From Paenilisteria rustica (GTDB lineage Bacteria > Bacillota > Bacilli > Lactobacillales > Listeriaceae), in contig NZ_JABJVM010000001.1 of the NCBI RefSeq assembly GCF_013820765.1, forward strand, positions 330,431-394,430: 64,000 bases of DNA. Reading direction: 5' to 3'. A program made the translations under genes and the position numbers. Shown here in pieces: positions 57,267 to 64,000 of the stretch (positions are counted from its first letter, which is position 1; each line of letters begins with the position of its first letter). The notes below the pieces were generated by a model. That model did no database searches. It had not been told where the DNA came from and saw nothing but the letters and a program-made list of their open reading frames with translations.

Positions 57267-58942
57267 ATTGGCAAAAATGGAGCGCGGCGTCGAAGGACGA
57301 TGCGGCGCTTCAACAGGAAATGACGGAATTATCTGACGAAAAAACGAGACGCGAGCATTTTTATCGTTATTTGGAATTCGGCACAGGCGGTATGCGCGGG
57401 GAGCTTGGTTGTGGCACAAATCGAATCAATAAATACATGATTCGCTGGGTTACGAGCGGTGTCGCGGCACATATCGCAGAGCAAGGGCTTCAAACGGAGG
57501 GTGTGGCAATTGCCTATGATTCGCGGCATTTTTCGGCAGAATTCGCACTAGAAGCGGCGCGGGTGCTCGGTGCAGCGGGAATCAAAGTCTATTTATCCGA
57601 CGCATTACGCCCAACTCCGGAGCTGTCGTTTATGGTTCGAAAATGGGGCGCAGCGGCAGGAATTGTGATTACAGCAAGCCACAATCCAGCAGAATACAAC
57701 GGCTTTAAAGTTTACGGAGCAGATGGATGCCAGATTACGCTGGACGTTGCGGATAAAATAACGGCGTATTTGACGGGAATTTCCGACTTGTTCGCGATTC
57801 CTGTAGCCGACGAATCGGCGTTAACCGAAGACGGTTTACTCGTTCGAATTGGTGAAGAAGCGGACGCGGCATATTTAGAGCAAGTCCGTGCGGTGACGCA
57901 GAATCCGGCGTTAGCCAAAGAACACGGCGCCAAGCTTGCCATCGTATACACGCCACTTCACGGGACAGGTGGACCGCTCGTCACGCAAGGTTTGGCACAG
58001 GCAGGATTCACGAATGTCCGCGTTGTGGCAGAGCAAGCGATTCCAGACGGTGCGTTTCCAACAGTCGCATCACCGAATCCAGAAGACCATGCCGCATTCA
58101 CGATGGCAATCGAAGCGAGTCATGATGCTGACATTTTGATGGCGACAGACCCCGATGCTGACCGAATTGGCGTTGCGGTGAAGAACGAACAGGGAACGTA
58201 TCAAATTTTGACAGGAAATCAGTTGGGCGCGCTATTGCTACATTATTTAGTCACCCAGCCGAATCTTCCGGCAAACAGCGCGCTCATAAAGACTATCGTG
58301 ACAAGCGACTTAGGCGAAAAAATCGCGCAGAAATATGGCGTGAAAACCTATAATACGCTAACCGGATTCAAGTTCATCGGTGAAAAAATCGCAGAATGGG
58401 AAGTCGCAAACGAAGCAACATTCCTATTTGGCTACGAAGAAAGCTACGGCTACCTCGTCAAACCATTCGTCCGCGATAAAGACGCCATCCAAGCAGCTCT
58501 TTTAACAGCAGAGGTCGCGCTATCCTTCCAATTACAAGGAAAAACACTATACGAAGGCTTGCAGACCATCTATGACGAATTCGGCTACTACGAAGAATCC
58601 TTGCACACCATCACCGCAAAAGGCGAGGAAGGCATCGCGCGAATTCAAACTATCATGCAAACGATGCGCGAGAAAATAGTCGATGGTGTCATCAGCAAAA
58701 AAGACTACAAAGCCAGTATAGAGAACAATTACCAAACACATACAGAACAAAAAATAACCCTACCAAAATCAGACGTTTTGAAATTCCATCTGACAGACGG
58801 CTCATGGTTCTGCATTCGACCATCAGGAACCGAACCAAAATGCAAAATCTATTTTAGCTGTATTGGAGAAACCGGAGAAGAGGCAAGAGTGCGTTTGCAA
58901 AACCTTGAAAAACAGGTTTTAGCGGAAATTGGAAATATATAA
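57263..58942 (+). CDS. Phosphohexomutase (phosphoglucomutase/phosphomannomutase)
   Basis: A 559-residue enzyme of the alpha-D-phosphohexomutase family that moves phosphate between C1 and C6 of hexoses. The active phospho-Ser139 is in ITASHNPAEYNG, the metal loop is Asp296-Asp298-Asp300 in DPDADR, the sugar loop is GYEESYGYL, and the phosphate loop RPSGTEPKCKIY is near the end. In this operon its job is to turn mannose 1-phosphate from GH130 (and glucose 1-phosphate) into the 6-phosphates. The 3' half is richer in C and A at third codon positions than the 5' half. Confidence 0.92.
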   Translation: MNWQKWSAASKDDAALQQEMTELSDEKTRREHFYRYLEFGTGGMRGELGCGTNRINKYMIRWVTSGVAAHIAEQGLQTEGVAIAYDSRHFSAEFALEAARVLGAAGIKVYLSDALRPTPELSFMVRKWGAAAGIVITASHNPAEYNGFKVYGADGCQITLDVADKITAYLTGISDLFAIPVADESALTEDGLLVRIGEEADAAYLEQVRAVTQNPALAKEHGAKLAIVYTPLHGTGGPLVTQGLAQAGFTNVRVVAEQAIPDGAFPTVASPNPEDHAAFTMAIEASHDADILMATDPDADRIGVAVKNEQGTYQILTGNQLGALLLHYLVTQPNLPANSALIKTIVTSDLGEKIAQKYGVKTYNTLTGFKFIGEKIAEWEVANEATFLFGYEESYGYLVKPFVRDKDAIQAALLTAEVALSFQLQGKTLYEGLQTIYDEFGYYEESLHTITAKGEEGIARIQTIMQTMREKIVDGVISKKDYKASIENNYQTHTEQKITLPKSDVLKFHLTDGSWFCIRPSGTEPKCKIYFSCIGETGEEARVRLQNLEKQVLAEIGNI

Positions 58943-58944
58943 AC

Positions 58945-58990
58945 AAACAGTGATGAGCAATCTGAAAGTAGATTATTCATCACTGTTTTA
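58945..58990 (+). terminator. Terminator of the sugar operon
   Basis: AAACAGTGATGA pairs with TCATCACTGTTT, with inner AATCT/AGATT pairing. A -10-like TATAAT follows at 58992-58997 for the next gene. Confidence 0.88.
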
Positions 58991-59038
58991 CTATAATGAA
59001 AGAGATAAAGTACACGCGCATGAATGGAGAGGACAAAC

Positions 59039-59293
59039 GTGAAAATATCTGATATGAAAAATCTCGGAGCAATAAACGAAGAAAAACTGAATTCTGTTGG
59101 TATAAAATCAGCGGAAGAATTACAATCGATAGGCACAGAAAAAGCCTATTTGCTCGTCAAGGACTTAGTGGACGACGAGGCTTGCCTTCATTTCTTATAT
59201 GCTCTGGAAGGCGCGATTCAAGATATCCCGAAAAAAGATTTAACTGATCAACAAAGAACAGAACTAAGAAAACTATATCAACGCGCGAAATAG
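59039..59293 (+). CDS. Orphan TfoX C-terminal-domain protein
   Basis: Eighty-four residues that correspond to the helix-hairpin-helix-like C-terminal domain of TfoX/Sxy competence regulators (MKNLGAINEEKLNSVGIKSAEELQSIG, and HFLYALEGAIQDIPKKDL). The N-terminal TfoX domain is missing, as in stand-alone Firmicute members. GGAGAGG (59026-59032) sits too close to ATG 59024 and supports GTG 59039. The role is unknown; a competence role should not be assumed. Confidence 0.8.
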   Translation: MKISDMKNLGAINEEKLNSVGIKSAEELQSIGTEKAYLLVKDLVDDEACLHFLYALEGAIQDIPKKDLTDQQRTELRKLYQRAK

Positions 59294-59332
59294 CTACAAA
59301 ATATAAAAGGAGAAGAATGCGGGGTTCAAGGC

Positions 59333-59707
59333 ATGAGAAAAAAGATAAAAGTCATAAATATTTCGCTATTTAGTATAGTTATATTATTTTTGAGTGCTTG
59401 CAGTAGTACATCATCAATGAAAACTGATAATGAGAACGCTATCTATAGTGCGATTATTTATGAATCCAATTTGAGAGTCGACAATTTACATCGAATTAGT
59501 GGTGAAAAATCAAACTTACAAGGTGGAAAATACGAGCTAGAGAGTTCTGATAATATTTTTAATGAGGACGGTGATAAAATAAAATTAGAAGATTTGATGG
59601 TGGGGGACGAGGTGGAAATCTACTTTAATCCTCAAGTAGTAGTGAAAGAAACCAGTCCTGGACAAATTTCTGCAGAATATATTAGGAAAATAGTTAAATC
59701 TGAATAA
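59333..59707 (+). CDS. Small putative lipoprotein
   Basis: A 124-residue protein with a basic signal peptide and lipobox LSAC (Cys23). The mature part is about 100 residues, with a polar linker and a small domain (KIKLEDLMVGDEVEIYFNPQVVVKETSPGQISAEYI) that resembles OB-like DUF3221 proteins; the match is tentative. It is AT-rich relative to neighbours and ends at a terminator. Confidence 0.7.
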   Translation: MRKKIKVINISLFSIVILFLSACSSTSSMKTDNENAIYSAIIYESNLRVDNLHRISGEKSNLQGGKYELESSDNIFNEDGDKIKLEDLMVGDEVEIYFNPQVVVKETSPGQISAEYIRKIVKSE

Positions 59708-59718
59708 ATATATCGCTC

Positions 59719-59766
59719 AAAAAAATGGTTGGCATGAACTCGAAACTCATGCCAACCATTTTTTAA
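59719..59766. terminator. Bidirectional terminator between the lipoprotein and rqcH
   Basis: AAAAAAATGGTTGGCATGA pairs perfectly with TCATGCCAACCATTTTTT. Confidence 0.93.
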
Positions 59767-59768
59767 GT

Positions 59769-61469
59769 CTAATTCCGCAAACCCTTCACCGTTTCCTCAT
59801 CAGGCGTCACGAAATAAGTCGTCTGATTATCATACGTCACATAACCAGGTTTCGCACCGCTTGGCTTCTTCACATGCTTAATCAGCGTCGCGTCCACTGG
59901 AACGGACCCAGACAACCGAGCTTTAGAGAAGAACGCCGCGATCATCGCAGCCTCGGTAATCGATGTATCATCCGGATTCGCGTCTTGAATCACCACGTGC
60001 GATCCCGGTAAATCCTTCACGTGAAACCATAAATCGGAATTTCGCGCTACTTTATTCGTCAAATAATCATTTTGCTTATTATTTTTCCCGACTAGAATTG
60101 GTAATCCAGTACTCGACGTATATTTCTCAAGCGTTGGATTCTGATTCGGCTTCCGGCTTCCTTTTTTCTGCTTATACTTGATGTAGCCTTGTTCTGCGAG
60201 TTCCATCCGGATTTCCTGAACGTCCTCAGGCGAAGCGTCCTCCAACTGTTGCTGTACCGTCTCCAAATAAGCAATTTCCTGCTCCGTCAAGCGCATCTGC
60301 TCCTCGACGAATTTCACAGCTTTCTTCAACTTCTGGTATTTATTAAACAAAAACTGGGCATTTTGCGGCGGCGATTTCCGAATATCAAGCGGGATTTTCA
60401 CCGTTCCCATGTTTTCATCATAGAAATTCTGCACCTCGATCTCCGTCATACCACGCGATACTAAATGCAAGTTCGCCGTCAACAACTCACCGAAAACGCG
60501 AAATTCATCCGCGCGTTCCGTATCGACAAGCGTCTGCTCCAATTTCTCCATTTTCAAACGATCGCGGTCAATCTCATTCGCAAGCAACCGCTCCAAATCA
60601 TGCGCAATTTGATGCACCCGGTCCCGCGTCGCTTTTCCACCATAAAACCGGTCCAATAAAGCACCAAGCGAATCCGATTCTGCCGTCACGGCAACATCCG
60701 TAAGCCGCATGAAATAGAAATCTTCCTTCTCGTTCTTCGTAAATAAAACCGGCTCTGCTGGTTTCGCACAATCCGCTATCACACTAAAAAAGGCTTGCGG
60801 TAATGTCTCCCGATTCACTAACCCAGCCCGCGCAATCACTTCATTCGCAAGCAGTGGACTAAATCCAGCGACACTGGAAACAATCTGCTTCGACATTTTG
60901 CCAGCATTGAAATCCAATTTTGCCAATAAATCTTCCTCGCTGACAGTCCACGGGTCAAGCTTATCCGAACTCGGCGGTAAAATATAAGCAGCCCCTGGCA
61001 AAAGCGTCCGATAGCTATTGAAAGCCGGTGAAACATGCTTAATACAGTCCACAATCGTCTCTTTCTCACGATCCACGAGCACAACATTACTGTGGCGTCC
61101 CATAATCTCGACATATAAATCACAAAAACGCGTTTCGCCAATCTCGTCTTTTCCACGAATCCCAAAAATCAAAATCCGATCATTCGCAACTTGGCGAATC
61201 GACTCAATAATCGCGCCCTCCATGTATTTCCGTAACAACATACAAAACATTGGCGGCTGCGCAGGGTTTTCCATCGTTTCCTTCGTAATTTGGATGCGCG
61301 CGTAACTCGGATGCGCCGAAATCAAAATGCGCTGGTTTTCTCGATTTTTCCGAACATGCAACACTAATTCATGCGCAAACGGTTGATGTATCTTCATAAT
61401 CCGCCCAGTTTCGCACTGTTCGGTCAGTTCTTCAGTCATTGCTTTTAAAAACATTGTATCAAATGCCAT
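59769..61469 (-). CDS. rqcH: RqcH / FbpA, NFACT ribosome quality control factor
   Basis: A 566-residue NFACT protein annotated in Listeria as fibronectin-binding FbpA. The N-terminal NFACT-N domain holds Asp97-Arg98, the pair needed for Ala-tail addition in B. subtilis RqcH. A helix-hairpin-helix region (about 180-215), long coiled coil (about 290-430) and NFACT-R domain (DLWFHVKDLPGSHVVI) follow in the usual order. It binds stalled 50S subunits and recruits tRNA-Ala. There is no signal peptide, so surface exposure would be non-classical. The ribosome site is weak. It faces away from yicC-gmk-rpoZ. Confidence 0.93.
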   Translation of the reverse strand: MAFDTMFLKAMTEELTEQCETGRIMKIHQPFAHELVLHVRKNRENQRILISAHPSYARIQITKETMENPAQPPMFCMLLRKYMEGAIIESIRQVANDRILIFGIRGKDEIGETRFCDLYVEIMGRHSNVVLVDREKETIVDCIKHVSPAFNSYRTLLPGAAYILPPSSDKLDPWTVSEEDLLAKLDFNAGKMSKQIVSSVAGFSPLLANEVIARAGLVNRETLPQAFFSVIADCAKPAEPVLFTKNEKEDFYFMRLTDVAVTAESDSLGALLDRFYGGKATRDRVHQIAHDLERLLANEIDRDRLKMEKLEQTLVDTERADEFRVFGELLTANLHLVSRGMTEIEVQNFYDENMGTVKIPLDIRKSPPQNAQFLFNKYQKLKKAVKFVEEQMRLTEQEIAYLETVQQQLEDASPEDVQEIRMELAEQGYIKYKQKKGSRKPNQNPTLEKYTSSTGLPILVGKNNKQNDYLTNKVARNSDLWFHVKDLPGSHVVIQDANPDDTSITEAAMIAAFFSKARLSGSVPVDATLIKHVKKPSGAKPGYVTYDNQTTYFVTPDEETVKGLRN

Positions 61470-61499
61470 TCGTTTGTTTCATTCCCTTAAAAAAATTAT

Positions 61500-61937
61500 T
61501 TAGTTCGATTGACTAGAGATTTCATCCCCATTTGGCGAAGAGTAGCTGTAGTCGATGATCATTGTGCCATCATCTTTTACCTCTGTCACGTTGAGGTACA
61601 ACTTATGATTCATTGTCGTTTCGCCAGGTGTGATATCAATTTGCATATCATTATGAGTTTTGCCATTTTTATCGACATAGCTAACAACTATTCCACCAGG
61701 CTTCAAGTCAATGGGTTCCATTGTTATCTCTTTTGTTGTTTCGTTTTTTAGTGCTGGAATCTTAGTAATGACTTTTCCGCCGTTGCTAACGGTTATTTCA
61801 GATGACGCCTGCCCACTATAGTTCTCACCACTGACAATAAAATCCTCTTTCGGTGTAGAAATAGCAAAACGTAGCACCAAGGCCAGTGCAATAATCGCGA
61901 CTAACGCAATACTAAAAATCAAGATATTTTTCTTCAT
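61500..61937 (-). CDS. Membrane-anchored small extracellular protein
   Basis: A 145-residue protein with one N-terminal hydrophobic segment (about 5-24) and an outside domain of beta strands (EITVSNGGKVITKIPAL, MQIDITPGETTMNHKLYLNVTEV). GAGGAG fixes ATG 61937 within a frame that starts at 61985. It lies 30 bases upstream of rqcH on the same strand and may be co-transcribed. No recognised function. Confidence 0.8.
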   Translation of the reverse strand: MKKNILIFSIALVAIIALALVLRFAISTPKEDFIVSGENYSGQASSEITVSNGGKVITKIPALKNETTKEITMEPIDLKPGGIVVSYVDKNGKTHNDMQIDITPGETTMNHKLYLNVTEVKDDGTMIIDYSYSSPNGDEISSQSN

Positions 61938-62031
61938 ATGTCTTATTCTCCTCTTTTTTCTTTTATTGTACCACAAGAACGTCAAAACTTGCTTCCTATT
62001 CCCGCTTTTAGGTGTTTTATTTCCTTATTTT

Positions 62032-62040
62032 TGTTATAAT
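62032..62040 (+). promoter_or_regulatory. Extended -10 promoter of yicC-gmk-rpoZ
   Basis: TGTTATAAT (62032-62040) lies 36 bases before the yicC start; the -35 region is poor. Confidence 0.55.
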
Positions 62041-62076
62041 AAAGAGGTGAAATTAGAATGCGAGAGGCTGATCGAA

Positions 62077-62952
62077 ATGGTAAAAAGTATGACTGGGTTC
62101 GGGCGAGCAGGGAAGCAATCAGAGAATTTCAAGGTAACCGTTGAATTAAAAGCTGTGAACCACCGCTATTTGGAAACTGTGTTCCGGATGCCACGGGTGT
62201 TCGCCTATTTAGAAGCGAAGTTAAAAAAGAGCATCGCGGAACAGGTGCAACGTGGCCGGGTGGAATGCGCGATTACAATAGAAGGAAACAAGGCAACAAA
62301 AGAAAAATTGGTCATCAATTGGGATTTGGCAGATGAGTATATTCGCTTTATGCGCCAGGCAACGCAGCGCTATCAGATGGAAGATGCGCTAAATATTCAA
62401 GAATTGCTGCTAGATCCGCGCTTTTTAGAAATTGTAGAGAGCAATGAACCCGATTCGGAGCTGGAAGAATTACTCATCGGCGCAACAGCATCCGCAGCAA
62501 AACGACTAGACGATATGCGGGCGACAGAAGGCAACGAACTCGCGCTACACTTCAAGCATCACCTAGAAATGACGACGAAATTATTAGCTGAGATTCAAGG
62601 CTTCATCCCTGAAATGGAAGCAACGTACCGCGAACGTCTCGAAAACCGCTTGCTTGGCTATGTTGGCGAGGATTTCGATAAAGCACTCGTCCTCTCTGAA
62701 ATTGCCATCTTACTCGAAAAATCAGACATCAATGAGGAGCTGGAACGCATGGGCAGCCATGTGAAGCAATTTTCGCACATTCTTTTACTGGAAGAACCGA
62801 TTGGCCGAAAGCTCGATTTTCTCATTCAAGAGATGAATCGCGAAATAAATACGATTGGATCGAAAGCTAGTCATTTAGAAATTACGAATCGTGTGGTAGA
62901 ATTAAAGACGACACTTGAAAAAATGCGCGAGCAAATCCAGAACGTGGAATAA
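62077..62952 (+). CDS. yicC: YicC family endoribonuclease
   Basis: A 291-residue protein. The N-terminal signature MVKSMTGFGRAG, VELKAVNHRYLE and the C-terminal DUF1732 part (RKLDFLIQEMNREINTIGSKA) are typical. GAGAGG (62062-62067) supports ATG 62077; the frame opens earlier at 61966 but those residues are not family-like. The E. coli member is an endoribonuclease that helps degrade a small RNA. It is linked to gmk and rpoZ as in most Firmicutes. Confidence 0.93.
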   Translation: MVKSMTGFGRAGKQSENFKVTVELKAVNHRYLETVFRMPRVFAYLEAKLKKSIAEQVQRGRVECAITIEGNKATKEKLVINWDLADEYIRFMRQATQRYQMEDALNIQELLLDPRFLEIVESNEPDSELEELLIGATASAAKRLDDMRATEGNELALHFKHHLEMTTKLLAEIQGFIPEMEATYRERLENRLLGYVGEDFDKALVLSEIAILLEKSDINEELERMGSHVKQFSHILLLEEPIGRKLDFLIQEMNREINTIGSKASHLEITNRVVELKTTLEKMREQIQNVE

Positions 62953-63612
<660 letters not shown>

Positions 63613-63816
63613 ATGTTATATCCATCAATTGATAATTTGTTGTTAGTTATTGACTCAAAATACTCGCTAGTAACGGTAGCTGCGCGTCGTGCCCGTCAAA
63701 TGCAAAAAGACCACGATCCAGGTACAATGGATGATTTCAAATCGCATAAAGCGGTTGGAAAAGCGTTAGAAGAAATTTATGCAGGAAACTTAGTTATGGG
63801 GAAAGATACTAAATAA
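63613..63816 (+). CDS. rpoZ: RNA polymerase omega subunit
   Basis: A 67-residue protein that helps assemble RNA polymerase. [26 protein letters not shown] and [15 protein letters not shown] match omega. It starts at the base after the gmk stop, with GAGGAG inside gmk as ribosome site. A terminator follows at 63825, where other Listeria continue with coaBC-priA. Confidence 0.95.
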   Translation: MLYPSIDNLLLVIDSKYSLVTVAARRARQMQKDHDPGTMDDFKSHKAVGKALEEIYAGNLVMGKDTK

Positions 63817-63824
63817 GTACTGTT

Positions 63825-63873
63825 AAAAATAGAGGAGTAAGAATCCAGATTGCGATTCTTACTCCTCTATTTT
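63825..63873 (+). terminator. Terminator after rpoZ
   Basis: AAATAGAGGAGTAAGAATC pairs with GATTCTTACTCCTCTATTT, followed by a T tract. Confidence 0.93.
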
Positions 63874-63874
63874 T

Positions 63875-64000
63875 GGCTCTATGTCAATTGTTGGGGTGAA
63901 ATATCAAGGTGCGAGCTAGGGAGTCAATAGCTCGTGCCTTTTCTTAACCTACAGAGATGTCAAAATCTTTGATAAAGTGTTGGGCTAGTATTTTGGCTCG
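63875..64000 (-). mobile_element. Probable insertion-sequence end with 3' end of a transposase
   Basis: The terminator is followed at once by GGCTCTATGTCAATTGTTGG, which resembles terminal repeats of ISL3-type elements (from memory). On the minus strand a frame open to the window edge ends ...RAKILAQHFIKDFDISVG with a stop at 63944-63946, the position expected for a transposase 3' end. A hairpin GGTGCGAGCTA/TAGCTCGTGCC (63909-63938) lies between stop and end. Family and completeness cannot be judged without the next window. Confidence 0.45.

Overview
The window comes from a low-to-moderate GC Firmicute of the family Listeriaceae. Gene order follows the Listeria chromosome through thyA-dfrA, ppdK-PSRP-ccpN, hlyIII-degV-ypmR-ypmS-msrA-msrB, yozE-deoD-vanY-csoR-copA, copZ-ctpA-marR-mntBCA, lspA-rluD, pyrR-pyrP-pyrBCAaAbKDFE and rqcH-yicC-gmk-rpoZ. 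Insertions such as nadR-pnuC and a beta-mannoside/sugar cluster, plus the base composition, point to a Listeria outside the monocytogenes/innocua group. The species is not determined. No rRNA, tRNA or CRISPR array was seen.

Layout. 0-0.5 kb: 3' end of an unknown gene, possibly phage defence. 0.6-7.1 kb: ABC-F ATPase, thyA-dfrA, a small membrane protein, an MFS transporter and a cystine symporter. 7.1-7.9 kb: non-coding, with tandem hairpin repeats and a decayed toxin-like ORF. 7.9-12 kb: ccpN-PSRP-ppdK operon on the minus strand behind a promoter with two matches to the CcpN operator. 12-20.4 kb: LtrA, hemolysin III, DegV, lipase, Met-sulfoxide reductases, oxidoreductase, YozE, DeoD, VanY. 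20.5-25.5 kb: copper locus csoR-copA ... copZ, split by a nadR-pnuC operon that has a NadR-type palindrome on its promoter. 25.7-30.4 kb: CtpA protease, MarR regulator, Mn-type ABC transporter. 30.5-35.2 kb: a two-gene GT2 polysaccharide synthase, MATE pump and purine permease. 35.3-36.7 kb: lspA and rluD. 36.7-37.7 kb: non-coding, with a modular palindromic repeat and a probable type I (holin-like) toxin gene. 37.7-49.4 kb: the complete pyrimidine de novo pathway with two PyrR attenuators. 49.4-58.9 kb: LacI-controlled ABC importer, GH13, DUF1861-like, GH130 and phosphohexomutase. 59-64 kb: orphan TfoX-C domain, small lipoprotein, RqcH, YicC, Gmk, RpoZ and a probable insertion-sequence end.

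How the genes work together. The pyr genes make UMP from carbamoyl phosphate; PyrR and UMP attenuate pyrR and pyrP, but the expected third attenuator before pyrB is missing. CcpN, PSRP and PPDK form a gluconeogenic control module. The sugar operon would import an oligosaccharide, split it by hydrolysis (GH13) and phosphorolysis (GH130), and feed the hexose 1-phosphate into glycolysis through the mutase. NadR and PnuC form a self-contained nicotinamide riboside salvage operon. The least explained material lies in the intergenic spaces: two dispersed repeat families, one of them linked to a holin-like toxin peptide.
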